NCBI RefSeq assembly: GCF_004348895.1
Contig: NZ_RRZK01000032.1
Location: 434,001-498,000 of the forward strand
Direction of reading: 5' to 3'
Length of the DNA stretch: 64,000 nt
From: Pseudomonas vancouverensis
GTDB lineage: Bacteria; Pseudomonadota; Gammaproteobacteria; Pseudomonadales; Pseudomonadaceae
The notes beneath the pieces were generated by a model. That model did no database searches. It saw only the letters and a program-made list of their open reading frames with translations, and was not told the origin of the DNA. The translations under genes and the position numbers were made by a program. This document shows, piece after piece, positions 9,049 through 18,094 of the stretch. Position 1 is the first letter of the stretch; each line of letters begins with the position of its first letter.

Positions 9049-9824
9049 GTTCCGAGCTGCGCCCCAATCTCGTCGCCCTGAACACCATCGTTTACCGTGA
9101 GGTCCGGCGCTTCACCCGGATCTGGCCGCAGACCCTGCTGCCGCCGGCAATCACCATGGTCCTGTACTTCGTGATCTTCGGTAACCTGATCGGCCGGCAG
9201 ATCGGCGACATGGGTGGCTTCACCTACATGGAGTACATCGTGCCGGGACTGATCATGATGTCGGTGATCACCAACTCCTACGGCAACGTGGTGTCGAGCT
9301 TCTTCGGCAGCAAGTTCCAGCGCTCCATCGAGGAACTGATGGTGTCGCCGCTGTCGCCGCACACCATTCTGATCGGCTACACCCTGGGCGGCGTGCTGCG
9401 TGGCCTGATGGTGGGGATCATCGTGACCTTGCTGTCGCTGTTCTTCACCCATTTGCAGGTGCATCACCTGGGTGTGACCCTGCTGGTGGTGGTGCTGACG
9501 GCAACGATCTTCTCGCTGCTGGGCTTCATCAACGCCGTGTTTGCGCGCAACTTCGACGACATCTCGATCATCCCGACCTTCGTACTGACGCCGTTGACCT
9601 ACCTGGGTGGGGTGTTCTACTCGATCACCTTGCTGCCACCGTTCTGGCAGACCGTGTCCCTGGCCAACCCGGTGCTGCACATGGTCAACGCCTTCCGTTA
9701 TGGCATTCTCGGTGTGTCGGACATCCGCATCAGCATTGCGATTACCTTCATGCTGGTGGCCACCGTGGTGTTGTACTTCGGTTGTGCGCGGCTGCTGGTG
9801 AGCGGGCGCGGGATGCGAACCTGA
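9045..9824 (+). CDS. ABC-2 type exporter, permease (YadH-like)
   Basis: 259-aa inner-membrane protein with six predicted hydrophobic helices and the ABC-2 permease signature region GGVFYSITLLPPFW near residues 186-199. It overlaps the ATPase gene by 4 nt. Resembles E. coli YadH/NodJ-type permeases. Substrate unknown; the YadGH class has been linked to envelope or drug export only tentatively. A strong terminator follows 17 nt after the stop. Confidence 0.92.
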   Translation: MSSELRPNLVALNTIVYREVRRFTRIWPQTLLPPAITMVLYFVIFGNLIGRQIGDMGGFTYMEYIVPGLIMMSVITNSYGNVVSSFFGSKFQRSIEELMVSPLSPHTILIGYTLGGVLRGLMVGIIVTLLSLFFTHLQVHHLGVTLLVVVLTATIFSLLGFINAVFARNFDDISIIPTFVLTPLTYLGGVFYSITLLPPFWQTVSLANPVLHMVNAFRYGILGVSDIRISIAITFMLVATVVLYFGCARLLVSGRGMRT

Positions 9825-9840
9825 GATAGGCAAAGCATAA

Positions 9841-9872
9841 AAAAACGGCCTCCCACAGTGGAGGCCGTTTTG
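9841..9872. terminator. Bidirectional terminator
   Basis: Stem AACGGCCTCC/GGAGGCCGTT between A- and T-runs, placed between the converging exporter operon and the DUF2062 gene. Confidence 0.92.
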
Positions 9873-9877
9873 CATTC

Positions 9878-10393
9878 TTACATCCGGCTTTGCTTGCGGC
9901 GCTTCCATTGCCGGGCGACCCACCAGCGCCAGTACATCATCACCAGGCAATACGCCAACGCCCCGAGTACGACCCCGGTGACCACCGATCCCAACAGGAA
10001 CGGCTGCCACAACGTGGATATTTCACCACTGATCCATTCCCAGGTCAGTTCGTCCGGCAATTGCCGGGCGGGAACGTTCATCAGCCAGGCGCCGGCCTGA
10101 TAAGTGCAGAAGAACACCGCCGGCATGGTAATGGGATTGGTCAACCAGACCAGGCTGACAGCGATCGGCATGTTGCCGCGCACGATGATGGCGAGTGCGG
10201 CAGCCAGCAGCATCTGAAAGGGAATGGGCAGGAACGCCGCGAACAAACCCACGGCCATGGCGCGAGCAACGGAGTGGCGATTGAGGTGCCAGAGGTTCGG
10301 GTCATGCAGCAGGGTGCCGAGGAAGCGTAAGGACTTGTGTTCCCTGATGCTCGCCGGGTCTGGCATGTAACGTTTGAATAAGCGCCGGGGCAT
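9878..10393 (-). CDS. DUF2062 domain membrane protein
   Basis: 171-aa integral membrane protein from ATG 10393 (MPRRLFKRYM). It shows the DUF2062 features: the motif SVARAMAVGLFAAFLPIPFQM, then NPITMPAVFF, with three to four hydrophobic helices. The C-terminus is strongly basic (RRKQSRM). Function unknown. The gene is divergent from comEC. A longer frame upstream (to 10465) lacks a ribosome site and runs into the comEC control region. Confidence 0.85.
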   Translation of the reverse strand: MPRRLFKRYMPDPASIREHKSLRFLGTLLHDPNLWHLNRHSVARAMAVGLFAAFLPIPFQMLLAAALAIIVRGNMPIAVSLVWLTNPITMPAVFFCTYQAGAWLMNVPARQLPDELTWEWISGEISTLWQPFLLGSVVTGVVLGALAYCLVMMYWRWWVARQWKRRKQSRM

Positions 10394-10528
10394 AAGGCTT
10401 CTCGGTCGGTTAAGGCGGCAAGTATGTCTGGATTCTATGAGCTGCCCATTCAGACTTTGTGACAATTATTAACGACGGCCCTGCGACGAGCGGACTAAGC
10501 CTTGAGGGGGACTCTCAAGGACGGGACT

Positions 10529-12763
10529 ATGCGCACAGGGATGATGGCGCTGGCGTTGGGTCTGTTGACCCTGCGTTTTCTGCCGGTGCTACCACCGGTC
10601 TGGTTGTGGTTGTTGCTGCCGGTACTGGGTTTGATGTGCCTGCCGTTTCGTAGCTACCCGGTGGCGTTTTACCTGTTTGGCTTGAGCTGGGCAGGCGCCA
10701 ACGCCCAGTGGGCGCTGGATGATCGGCTGGCGCCGGAGCTGGATGGTGAAACGCGCTGGATCGAGGGGCGAGTGACCGGTTTGCCGCATCAGGGCGAAGG
10801 CGTGGTGCGTTTTCAATTGAGCGACGGTCAGTCCCGGCGCGCCCGGTTGCCCGAACATATGCGACTGGCCTGGTACAACGGGCCTCCGGTCAAGAGCGGC
10901 GAACGCTGGCGGCTGGCGGTCAAGTTGAAGCGTCCGGTCGGGCTGCTCAACCCTCACGCCTTCGATTACCAGGCCTGGCTGCTGGCGCAACGCATTGGCG
11001 CAACGGGGACAGTGACGGCGGGGGAGCGGCTCGCACCGGCTCGCGGCGCCTGGCGCGATGCTATTCGTCAGCGTTTGCAGGCGGTGGATGCCCAAAGCAG
11101 GAGCGGTGCACTGACTGCGCTGGTGCTGGGTGATGGTTCGGGCCTGAGTCGTGATGACTGGCAGGTGCTGCAGAACACCGGCACCGTACACCTGCTGGTG
11201 ATTTCCGGGCAGCACGTCGGTTTGCTCGCGGGGGTTGTGTATCTGCTGATTGCCGGGCTGGCGCGCTACGGGTGTTGGCCCAGTCGCTTGCCGTGGCTGC
11301 CTTGGGCCTGCGGTCTGGCATTCAGTGCCGCACTCGGCTACGGGATGCTGGCCGGGTTCGAGGTGCCGGTACGACGGGCCTGCCTGATGATCGGCCTGGT
11401 GCTGTTATGGCGTCTGCGCTTTCGTCATCTCGGCGCATGGTGGCCGCTGTTGCTGGCGCTCAATGGGGTCTTGCTGCTCGATCCGCTGGCGAGCTTGCGA
11501 CCGGGCTTCTGGCTGTCTTTTGCCGCGGTGGCCGTGTTGCTTTTCACCTTTGGCGCACGCCTGGGCGCCTGGCGCTGGTGGCAGACCTGGACGCGCGCGC
11601 AATGGCTGATTGCAATCGGCCTGTGTCCGATATTGCTGGTCCTCGGCTTGCCCATCAGTCTCAGCGGCCCGCTGGCCAATCTGCTGGCGGTGCCATGGAT
11701 CAGTCTGGTGGTCTTGCCGCCGGCCTTGCTGGGGACTTTCCTGCTGCCGCTGCCCTATGTGGGGGAAGGCTTGTTGTGGTTGGCCGGCGGTTTGATTGAC
11801 GGGCTGTTCCGCGCGCTGGCGATGCTGGCTGGCAAGGTGCCTGCCTGGGTGCCGGCGGCGATTCCACTCTGGCTGTGGGGCATCGGTGCATTGGGTGCGT
11901 TTGTGCTGTTGTTGCCCAAGGGGATGCCAATTCGGCCACTGGGGTGGCCGATGTTGTTGTTGCTGGCATTCCCACCTCAGTCGAAGTTGCCCGAAGGTAT
12001 TGCCGAAATTTGGCAACTGGACGTCGGACAAGGGCTGGCCATAGTGGTCCGTACTCGCCATCACACCTTGTTGTATGACGCGGGCCCACGCCTGCGAGAA
12101 CTGGATCTCGGTGAACGGGTGGTCGTACCGACGTTACGCAAGTTGAACATCGATGGACTGGACCTGATGCTGATCAGTCATGCCCATGCGGATCATGCCG
12201 GTGGGGCTGGCGCTGTGGCCAGGGCATTTGCGGTCAAACAGGTGATCAGCGGGCATCCTCTGGAGATGCCGCCGCAGCTTGATGCCCAGGCCTGTGAAAG
12301 CGGTCGGCAATGGACTTGGGATGGTGTGCAGTTTCGCTTGTGGCAGTGGTCTTTCGCCGGCGACCTCAACCAGCGCTCCTGCGTGTTGCAGATCGAGGCT
12401 CAAGGTGAACGCATTCTGTTGACCGGCGACATCGACGCCAAGGCCGAGCGCGCGCTGCTCGACAGTTCCCTGGCGGTGCCGACCGATTGGCTGGCGGCGC
12501 CGCATCACGGCAGTCGCAGTTCATCGTCCATGGCCTTGCTCAACGGCTTGCAGCCAAAAGGCGTGCTGATTTCCCGTGGCCTGGGCAACTCGTTCGGCCA
12601 TCCGCATCCAACGGTGCTGGCCCGCTATCGAAAACAGGGGATGGCAATTTACGATAGCGCTGAACAGGGTGCCATTCGTCTGCATCTGGGACGCTTCGAG
12701 CCGCCTTGGACGATGCGTCAGGAACGGCGTTTCTGGCGCGATCCGCCGCCGCCAAATCCATAA
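10529..12763 (+). CDS. comEC: DNA internalization competence protein ComEC/Rec2
   Basis: 744-aa membrane channel protein that carries single-stranded DNA across the inner membrane during natural transformation. In order: N-terminal membrane segment and DUF4131 OB-like region (about 1-150), the polytopic Competence domain (about 180-460, beginning near the motif LVISGQHVGLLAG), and a metallo-beta-lactamase-like nuclease domain (about 490-730) with SHAHADHAGG as metal-binding site, then TGDID and APHHGSRSS. ATG 10529 has AAGGA 7 nt upstream. All domains are present, so the protein should be functional. Confidence 0.94.
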   Translation: MRTGMMALALGLLTLRFLPVLPPVWLWLLLPVLGLMCLPFRSYPVAFYLFGLSWAGANAQWALDDRLAPELDGETRWIEGRVTGLPHQGEGVVRFQLSDGQSRRARLPEHMRLAWYNGPPVKSGERWRLAVKLKRPVGLLNPHAFDYQAWLLAQRIGATGTVTAGERLAPARGAWRDAIRQRLQAVDAQSRSGALTALVLGDGSGLSRDDWQVLQNTGTVHLLVISGQHVGLLAGVVYLLIAGLARYGCWPSRLPWLPWACGLAFSAALGYGMLAGFEVPVRRACLMIGLVLLWRLRFRHLGAWWPLLLALNGVLLLDPLASLRPGFWLSFAAVAVLLFTFGARLGAWRWWQTWTRAQWLIAIGLCPILLVLGLPISLSGPLANLLAVPWISLVVLPPALLGTFLLPLPYVGEGLLWLAGGLIDGLFRALAMLAGKVPAWVPAAIPLWLWGIGALGAFVLLLPKGMPIRPLGWPMLLLLAFPPQSKLPEGIAEIWQLDVGQGLAIVVRTRHHTLLYDAGPRLRELDLGERVVVPTLRKLNIDGLDLMLISHAHADHAGGAGAVARAFAVKQVISGHPLEMPPQLDAQACESGRQWTWDGVQFRLWQWSFAGDLNQRSCVLQIEAQGERILLTGDIDAKAERALLDSSLAVPTDWLAAPHHGSRSSSSMALLNGLQPKGVLISRGLGNSFGHPHPTVLARYRKQGMAIYDSAEQGAIRLHLGRFEPPWTMRQERRFWRDPPPPNP

Positions 12764-12861
12764 CCCATGGTTATTAAAGCCCGACCGGATGCGACATCAC
12801 GGTCTTCGGTGCGCCCACCCCCTATGTTAGAGTGGCGCACTTTTTCGAGGGGACTGTCACT

Positions 12862-13497
12862 GTGTGGGAATTGGTCAAATCCGGCGGCTGGATGATGCTG
12901 CCGATCATTCTGAGTTCCATCGCCGCCATGGCGATTGTCGCCGAACGCCTGTGGACCTTGCGCGCCAGCCGCGTGACCCCGGAGCACTTGCTTGGACAGG
13001 TCTGGGTATGGATCAAGGACAAGCAACTCAACAAGGACAAGCTCAAGGAATTGCGCGCCAACTCGCCGTTGGGTGAAATCCTCGCCGCGGGCCTGGCCAA
13101 TTCCAAACATGGTCGCGAGATCATGAAGGAATGCATCGAAGAGGCCGCTGCACGGGTCATCCACGAGTTGGAACGCTACGTCAACGCACTCGGCACCATC
13201 GCTGCCATGGCACCGTTGCTCGGCCTGCTCGGTACCGTATTGGGCATGATCGACATTTTCAGTGCGTTTACCGGCTCGGGCATGACCACCAATGCCTCGG
13301 TATTGGCCGGGGGTATTTCCAAGGCACTGATCACCACCGCTGCCGGCTTGATGGTCGGTATTCCTTCGGTGTTCTTCCACCGCTTCCTGCAACGTCGTAT
13401 CGATGAGCTGGTGGTGGGCATGGAGCAGGAAGCGATCAAATTGGTTGAAGTGGTACAAGGTGACCGTGACGTTGACCTGGCCGGGAGCAAAGCGTGA
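12862..13497 (+). CDS. ExbB/TolQ/MotA-family proton channel protein
   Basis: 211-aa inner-membrane protein with three hydrophobic helices (about 8-30, 110-140, 155-180) and the ExbB/TolQ motif APLLGLLGTVLGMI. It would pair with the ExbD-like protein encoded next (4-nt overlap) to use the proton gradient. GTG 12862 follows GAGGGG at 9 nt. No tonB gene is adjacent; the position before lpxK is, as I recall, conserved in Pseudomonas and suggests a dedicated envelope function rather than iron uptake. Confidence 0.9.
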   Translation: MWELVKSGGWMMLPIILSSIAAMAIVAERLWTLRASRVTPEHLLGQVWVWIKDKQLNKDKLKELRANSPLGEILAAGLANSKHGREIMKECIEEAAARVIHELERYVNALGTIAAMAPLLGLLGTVLGMIDIFSAFTGSGMTTNASVLAGGISKALITTAAGLMVGIPSVFFHRFLQRRIDELVVGMEQEAIKLVEVVQGDRDVDLAGSKA

Positions 13498-13922
13498 AAT
13501 TCCGCCGCAAACCGCGGGAAACAGTCGACATCAACCTCGCGTCGCTGATCGACGTGGTGTTCATCCTGCTGCTGTTTTTCGTCGTGACCACCACCTTCAC
13601 CCGTGAGACTCAGTTGCGTGTCGATCTGCCGGAAGCGGTCAGCGGCTCGCCTGCCGAAGATCAAACCAAGGCACTGGACATCGCCATCAGCGCTGATGGC
13701 GTGTTTTCGGTGAACAACCAGATCCTGCCGAAAAGCGATCTGGCGTCACTGATGGATGCCCTGCAAAAGGCATCCAACGGTGACACCAACCGGCCGCTGT
13801 CCATCAGCGCCGACGGCAAGACGCAGCACCAGTCCGTGGTAACCGCCATGGACGCAGCGGGCAAGCTGGGCTTCAGTCACTTGCGCATGACCACCATCGA
13901 AGCGGCGCCGCCCGCACCCTGA
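13494..13922 (+). CDS. ExbD/TolR-family protein
   Basis: 142-aa protein: short basic N-terminus, one membrane helix (about 18-36) containing the conserved Asp (D20 in ASLIDVVFILLLFF) that carries protons, and a periplasmic domain of about 100 residues. It overlaps exbB by ATGA and lpxK by one base, so the genes are translationally coupled. Complete family length. Confidence 0.92.
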   Translation: MKFRRKPRETVDINLASLIDVVFILLLFFVVTTTFTRETQLRVDLPEAVSGSPAEDQTKALDIAISADGVFSVNNQILPKSDLASLMDALQKASNGDTNRPLSISADGKTQHQSVVTAMDAAGKLGFSHLRMTTIEAAPPAP

Positions 13923-14932
13923 TGGCCATGTCTGATCGATTGCTCGCCGCGTGGTATGCCGGTCATCCGGCCCTGAAGCTGTTGCAGCCGCTGGAATGGT
14001 TGTACCGGCGCGTGGTCATGAACAAGCGCAAGCGCTTTCTGGCGGGCGAGGGTGATATCTACCAGCCGCCCGTGCCGCTGATCGTGGTCGGCAACATCAC
14101 CGTCGGTGGCACCGGCAAGACACCACTGATCCTTTGGATGATCGAGCATTGCCGGCGTGCCGGCCTGCGAGTTGGCGTAGTCAGCCGCGGTTACGGTGCC
14201 AAACCGCCACAACTGCCCTGGCGCGTGGAAGTGGGGCAGAGCGCCGCTATCGCCGGTGATGAACCCCTGCTGATCGTCCAGCGCACTGGCGTCCCCTTGA
14301 TGATCGATCCCAATCGCAGCAATGCCGTCAAAGCCCTGCTGGCCAGTGAACCGCTGGACCTGATTCTGTCCGACGACGGCATGCAGCATTACCGTCTGGC
14401 CCGGGATCTGGAGCTGGTGCTGATCGACGCCGCCCGTGGTCTGGGCAACCGGCGCTGCCTGCCGGCCGGGCCATTGCGTGAACCGGTCGAGCGTCTGCAA
14501 AGCGTCGATGCGGTGCTGTACAACGGCGCCGAGGATGATCGCGACGGTGGCTTTGCCTTCCGGTTGCAACCCACGGAACTGGTCAATCTGCGCAGCGGCG
14601 AACGCCGCCCGCTCGACCACTTCCCGCATGGACAGGCCATGCATGCGGTTGCCGGCATCGGCAATCCGCAGCGTTTCTTCAAGACCCTCGAAACGCTACA
14701 CTGGCAGCCGGTTCCGCATGCATTTGCCGACCATGCCGAATACAGCGTGGAGGCCTTGAGTTTCACGCCGTCATTGCCGTTGGTGATGACCGAAAAAGAT
14801 GCGGTGAAGTGCCGTGCCTTCGCCGCCGCCGACTGGTGGTACCTGGCGGTCGATGCTGCGCCGTCGCCGGCCTTCGTGGCCTGGTTCGATACGCAATTGA
14901 TGCGCCTGTTACCCGCTCGACTGTTGCCATAA
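13922..14932 (+). CDS. lpxK: Tetraacyldisaccharide 4'-kinase LpxK
   Basis: 336-aa inner-membrane-associated kinase that phosphorylates the 4' position of the lipid A disaccharide. The Walker A-like motif GGTGKTP is at residues 62-68, the Walker B region at LILSDDGMQH, and an N-terminal amphipathic anchor (about 1-35) precedes them. The start ATG overlaps the exbD stop by one base. Essential in Gram-negative bacteria that need lipid A. Confidence 0.95.
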   Translation: MAMSDRLLAAWYAGHPALKLLQPLEWLYRRVVMNKRKRFLAGEGDIYQPPVPLIVVGNITVGGTGKTPLILWMIEHCRRAGLRVGVVSRGYGAKPPQLPWRVEVGQSAAIAGDEPLLIVQRTGVPLMIDPNRSNAVKALLASEPLDLILSDDGMQHYRLARDLELVLIDAARGLGNRRCLPAGPLREPVERLQSVDAVLYNGAEDDRDGGFAFRLQPTELVNLRSGERRPLDHFPHGQAMHAVAGIGNPQRFFKTLETLHWQPVPHAFADHAEYSVEALSFTPSLPLVMTEKDAVKCRAFAAADWWYLAVDAAPSPAFVAWFDTQLMRLLPARLLP

Positions 14933-14957
14933 ATCCGTTTTTATCCAGGGAATACTC

Positions 14958-15143
14958 ATGGACACCAAATTGCTCGACATCCTCGCTTGCCCGGTCTGCA
15001 AAGGCCCGCTCAAGCTCAGCGCCGACAAGACCGAGCTGATCAGCAAGGGTGCCGGCCTGGCCTACCCGATTCGCGATGGCATCCCGGTCATGCTCGAGTC
15101 CGAAGCGCGCACCCTGACCACCGACGAGCGTCTGGATAAATGA
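14958..15143 (+). CDS. Trm112-family small protein
   Basis: 61-aa protein with one Cys pair (C11, C14 in ACPVCKGPL) and the GLAYPIRDGIPVML motif of the Trm112/DUF343 family. Eukaryotic Trm112 activates methyltransferases; the bacterial role is not established. Its stop overlaps the kdsB start by ATGA, so it is in the envelope operon. Confidence 0.92.
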   Translation: MDTKLLDILACPVCKGPLKLSADKTELISKGAGLAYPIRDGIPVMLESEARTLTTDERLDK

Positions 15144-15904
15144 CCGCAGCCTTTACCGTTGTCATTCCCTCGCGTTACGCCTCGACGCGCCTGCCGGGCA
15201 AACCGCTGCTGCTGATTGCCGGCAAGCCGATGATCCAGCATGTCTGGGAACAGGCGAGTAAAAGCAGCGCCGAGCGGGTGGTGGTTGCCACCGATGACGC
15301 GCGCATCGTCGAAGCCTGCAAAGGCTTTGGCGCTGAAGTGGTCATGACTCGTGAAGATCACAATTCCGGCACCGATCGCCTGGCCGAGGTCGCGACCAAG
15401 CTGGGCCTGGCTCCCGACGCCATCGTGGTCAACGTCCAGGGTGACGAGCCGTTGATCCCGCCGAGCGTGATCGATCAGGTGGCCGCCAACCTGGCTGCCC
15501 ATACTGAAGCGCGCATGGCCACCTTGGCCGAGCCGATCGAAGACGTGGACACCCTGTTCAACCCGAACGTGGTCAAGGTCGTCAGCGACCTCAATGGCCT
15601 GGCGCTGACCTTCAGTCGTGCCACCTTGCCGTGGGCACGGGATGCATTCGCCAAGAGCCGCGACCAGTTGCCCGAAGGCGTGCCGTACCGTCGCCACATC
15701 GGCATCTACGCCTACCGAGCCGGTTTCCTTCAGGACTTCGTCAGTTGGGGGCCGTGCTGGCTGGAAAACACCGAGAGCCTGGAGCAGTTGCGTGCCCTGT
15801 GGCACGGCGTGCGCATCCACGTAGCCGATGCGCTGATCGCGCCGCCAACCGGCGTCGATACCGCAGAAGACCTTGAGCGCGTTCGTCGCCTGCTGGAGGC
15901 GTGA
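15140..15904 (+). CDS. kdsB: CMP-KDO synthetase KdsB
   Basis: 254-aa 3-deoxy-manno-octulosonate cytidylyltransferase, which makes CMP-KDO for the lipopolysaccharide core. The N-terminal nucleotide-binding motif PSRYASTRLPGKPL and the VNVQGDEPLI segment are characteristic. It overlaps the genes on both sides by 4 nt and 1 nt, consistent with tight co-expression with lpxK. Confidence 0.95.
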   Translation: MTAAFTVVIPSRYASTRLPGKPLLLIAGKPMIQHVWEQASKSSAERVVVATDDARIVEACKGFGAEVVMTREDHNSGTDRLAEVATKLGLAPDAIVVNVQGDEPLIPPSVIDQVAANLAAHTEARMATLAEPIEDVDTLFNPNVVKVVSDLNGLALTFSRATLPWARDAFAKSRDQLPEGVPYRRHIGIYAYRAGFLQDFVSWGPCWLENTESLEQLRALWHGVRIHVADALIAPPTGVDTAEDLERVRRLLEA

Positions 15905-16368
15905 TGCGGGTTCTGTTCGTGTGCCTGGGCAACATCTGCCGTTCGCCAACGGCCGAAGGTGTGCTGCGGCACAAATTGCGAGAAGCGGGGCTGGCCGATC
16001 AGGTCGAAGTCGCCTCCGCCGGTACCGGTGACTGGCACGTCGGCAAAGCGCCAGACAAACGCAGCCAGGCGGCGGCCAGGTCGCGCGGTTACGATTTGTC
16101 GGCCCAGCGTGCGCAGCAAGTCAGCCGCGCCGATTTCGCCACCTACGACCTGATCCTGGCGATGGACAACAGCAACCTGCGCAATCTCAAGGCCCTGCAA
16201 CCGGCCAAGGGCAAGGCCGAGCTGGACCTGTTCCTGCGCCGTTACCAGTCGCCGGTCGATGAAGTGCCGGACCCGTACTACGACGGTGAACAAGGTTTCG
16301 AGCAGGTGCTGGACCTGATCGAACAGGCCAGCGACAGGCTGCTGATCGAATTGAAAGGACGCTTATGA
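15904..16368 (+). CDS. Low-molecular-weight protein tyrosine phosphatase
   Basis: 154-aa phosphatase with the N-terminal CX5R loop CLGNICRS (C7, R13) and the general-acid loop DPYYDG. ATG 15904 shares a base with the kdsB stop. In Gram-negatives such enzymes often oppose tyrosine kinases of polysaccharide export, but no kinase is encoded here; the target is unknown. It overlaps murB by ATGA. Confidence 0.93.
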   Translation: MRVLFVCLGNICRSPTAEGVLRHKLREAGLADQVEVASAGTGDWHVGKAPDKRSQAAARSRGYDLSAQRAQQVSRADFATYDLILAMDNSNLRNLKALQPAKGKAELDLFLRRYQSPVDEVPDPYYDGEQGFEQVLDLIEQASDRLLIELKGRL

Positions 16369-17384
16369 GTTTGCAGGTGCAGTCACAGGTTTCGCTCAAG
16401 CCATTCAACAGCTTTGGCGTGGATGTCCAGGCCCGACTGTTTGCCGAGGCCCACAGCGACTCCGACGTGCGCGAAGCGCTGGCCTATGGCGCAGCGCAGC
16501 AGGTGCCGGTGCTGGTCATCGGCGGCGGCAGCAACCTGTTGCTGACGGCAGATATCGATTCGCTGGTGCTGCGCATGGCCACTCGCGGCATTCGTGTGCT
16601 CAGCGATGATGGCAGCAAAGTGGTGGTCGAGGCCGAGGCGGGGGAGCCGTGGCATCCGTTCGTGCAGCACACCCTGGCTCAGGGCTTGTCGGGTCTGGAA
16701 AATCTCAGCCTGATTCCCGGTACTGTCGGTGCGGCACCGATGCAGAACATCGGCGCGTACGGGGTCGAGATCAAGGATGTGTTCGCCGGCCTGACTGCGC
16801 TTGATCGGTACAGCGGTGAGACACGCGACTTCAACCTGCAAGAGTGCAACTTCGCTTACCGGGACAGCCTGTTCAAGCAGGAGCCGGGACGCTGGGTGAT
16901 CCTGCGGGTGCGTTTTGTCCTCGATCGAATCGAGCATTTGCATCTGGAGTATGGCCCGGTGCGCCAGCGTCTGACCGAGCAGGGCATCGATCATCCGACG
17001 GCGACCGATGTGAGCCAGGCGATTTGCAGCATCCGCAGCGAAAAGCTGCCCGACCCCGCGGTCCTCGGCAATGCCGGCAGCTTCTTCAAGAACCCGCTGG
17101 TGTCGGCTGCGCTGGCCGCACGGCTCAAGGGCGAGTACCCGGATCTGGTGGCCTATGCACAAGCGGATGGCCAGGTGAAGCTGGCGGCGGGTTGGTTGAT
17201 CGAGCGCGCTGGCTGGAAAGGTTTCCGCGAGGCCGATGCCGGTGTGCACAAGCTGCAGGCGCTGGTGCTGGTCAATTACGGTAGCGCCACGGGCCTGCAA
17301 TTATTTGATCTTGCACAACGCATCCAGAAAGACATTTCAGCGCGATTCAATGTCGATCTGGAAATGGAGCCCAATCGGTATTGA
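16365..17384 (+). CDS. murB: UDP-N-acetylenolpyruvoylglucosamine reductase MurB
   Basis: 339-aa FAD enzyme that reduces UDP-GlcNAc-enolpyruvate to UDP-MurNAc in peptidoglycan synthesis. FAD-binding motifs GGGSNLLL and GTVGAAPMQNIGAYG are present, as is the catalytic Ser in NAGSFFKNP. Length and insertions fit the type I (E. coli-like) form. Last gene of the envelope operon, with a terminator directly behind. Confidence 0.95.
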   Translation: MSLQVQSQVSLKPFNSFGVDVQARLFAEAHSDSDVREALAYGAAQQVPVLVIGGGSNLLLTADIDSLVLRMATRGIRVLSDDGSKVVVEAEAGEPWHPFVQHTLAQGLSGLENLSLIPGTVGAAPMQNIGAYGVEIKDVFAGLTALDRYSGETRDFNLQECNFAYRDSLFKQEPGRWVILRVRFVLDRIEHLHLEYGPVRQRLTEQGIDHPTATDVSQAICSIRSEKLPDPAVLGNAGSFFKNPLVSAALAARLKGEYPDLVAYAQADGQVKLAAGWLIERAGWKGFREADAGVHKLQALVLVNYGSATGLQLFDLAQRIQKDISARFNVDLEMEPNRY

Positions 17385-17405
17385 GCTAAGCTTTCAGGAC
17401 TGATC

Positions 17406-17445
17406 AAAAAGCCCTGCACAAGATCAATTGTGCAGGGCTTTTTTG
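17406..17445 (+). terminator. Terminator of the comEC/lpxK/murB cluster
   Basis: Stem AAAAAGCCCTGCACAA / TTGTGCAGGGCTTTTTT with a 7-nt loop, 21 nt after the murB stop. Confidence 0.94.
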
Positions 17446-17623
17446 TTAATACCCGGTTAACTTAGCCAGCTAACGATGCATACACTTACATCATCAAAGG
17501 CCCGGTGCAGACCTCTGCGTCTGTACAAGAGAGCCCACTAGCCTGAGTCGATCTGCACGTGACCCACCGTGATCCGCTGCCAGATTGCTCGACCCGATAA
17601 CGATCCACTGTGCGGGCGTGCCC

Positions 17624-18094
17624 ATGATTACCCTGAAACTCAATGGTCAAGACCATCAACTCGACGTCAGCGAGGACATGCCGCTGCTCTGGGCAATTCG
17701 CGACGTGGCCGGTTACAACGGCACCAAATTCGGCTGCGGCATGGGCCTGTGCGGGGCGTGCACCATTCATATCGAAGGCGCTCCGGCGCGCAGTTGCATT
17801 ACGCCCATAGGTTCGGTCATCGGCCAGAACGTCAGCACCATCGATAACCTGCAGGCAGACCCCGTCGGCAAGGTCGTGCAACAGGCCTGGCTCGACACGG
17901 CGGTGGCCCAGTGCGGCTTCTGTCAGGGCGGGCAGATCATGTCGGCGACCGCGCTGCTCAAGATCCATCCCGAACCGAGTGACGAGCAGATCGAAGAAGC
18001 CATGGTTGGCAATATCTGCCGTTGCGGCACTTACAACCGCATCAAGAACGCCATCCATCAAGCCTCCACTCACCTGAAGGAGGCCAAGGCATGA
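17624..18094 (+). CDS. 2Fe-2S subunit of a molybdenum hydroxylase (isoquinoline 1-oxidoreductase alpha-like)
   Basis: 156-aa iron-sulfur subunit. A plant-type 2Fe-2S site uses C38, C43, C46 and C58 (FGCGMGLCGACT, SC), and the C-terminal four-helix domain carries the second cluster (CGFCQGG and CRCG). Such subunits pass electrons from the Mo centre of the large subunit. ATG 17624 follows GGGCG. The stop overlaps the next start by ATGA. The closest described type is IorA; the true substrate is unknown. Confidence 0.9.
   Translation: MITLKLNGQDHQLDVSEDMPLLWAIRDVAGYNGTKFGCGMGLCGACTIHIEGAPARSCITPIGSVIGQNVSTIDNLQADPVGKVVQQAWLDTAVAQCGFCQGGQIMSATALLKIHPEPSDEQIEEAMVGNICRCGTYNRIKNAIHQASTHLKEAKA

Noticed and set aside
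8883..10010. A 375-codon frame opposite the ABC permease
   Set aside because: Extremely His/Gln-rich, typical of antisense reading; it also crosses a terminator and another gene.
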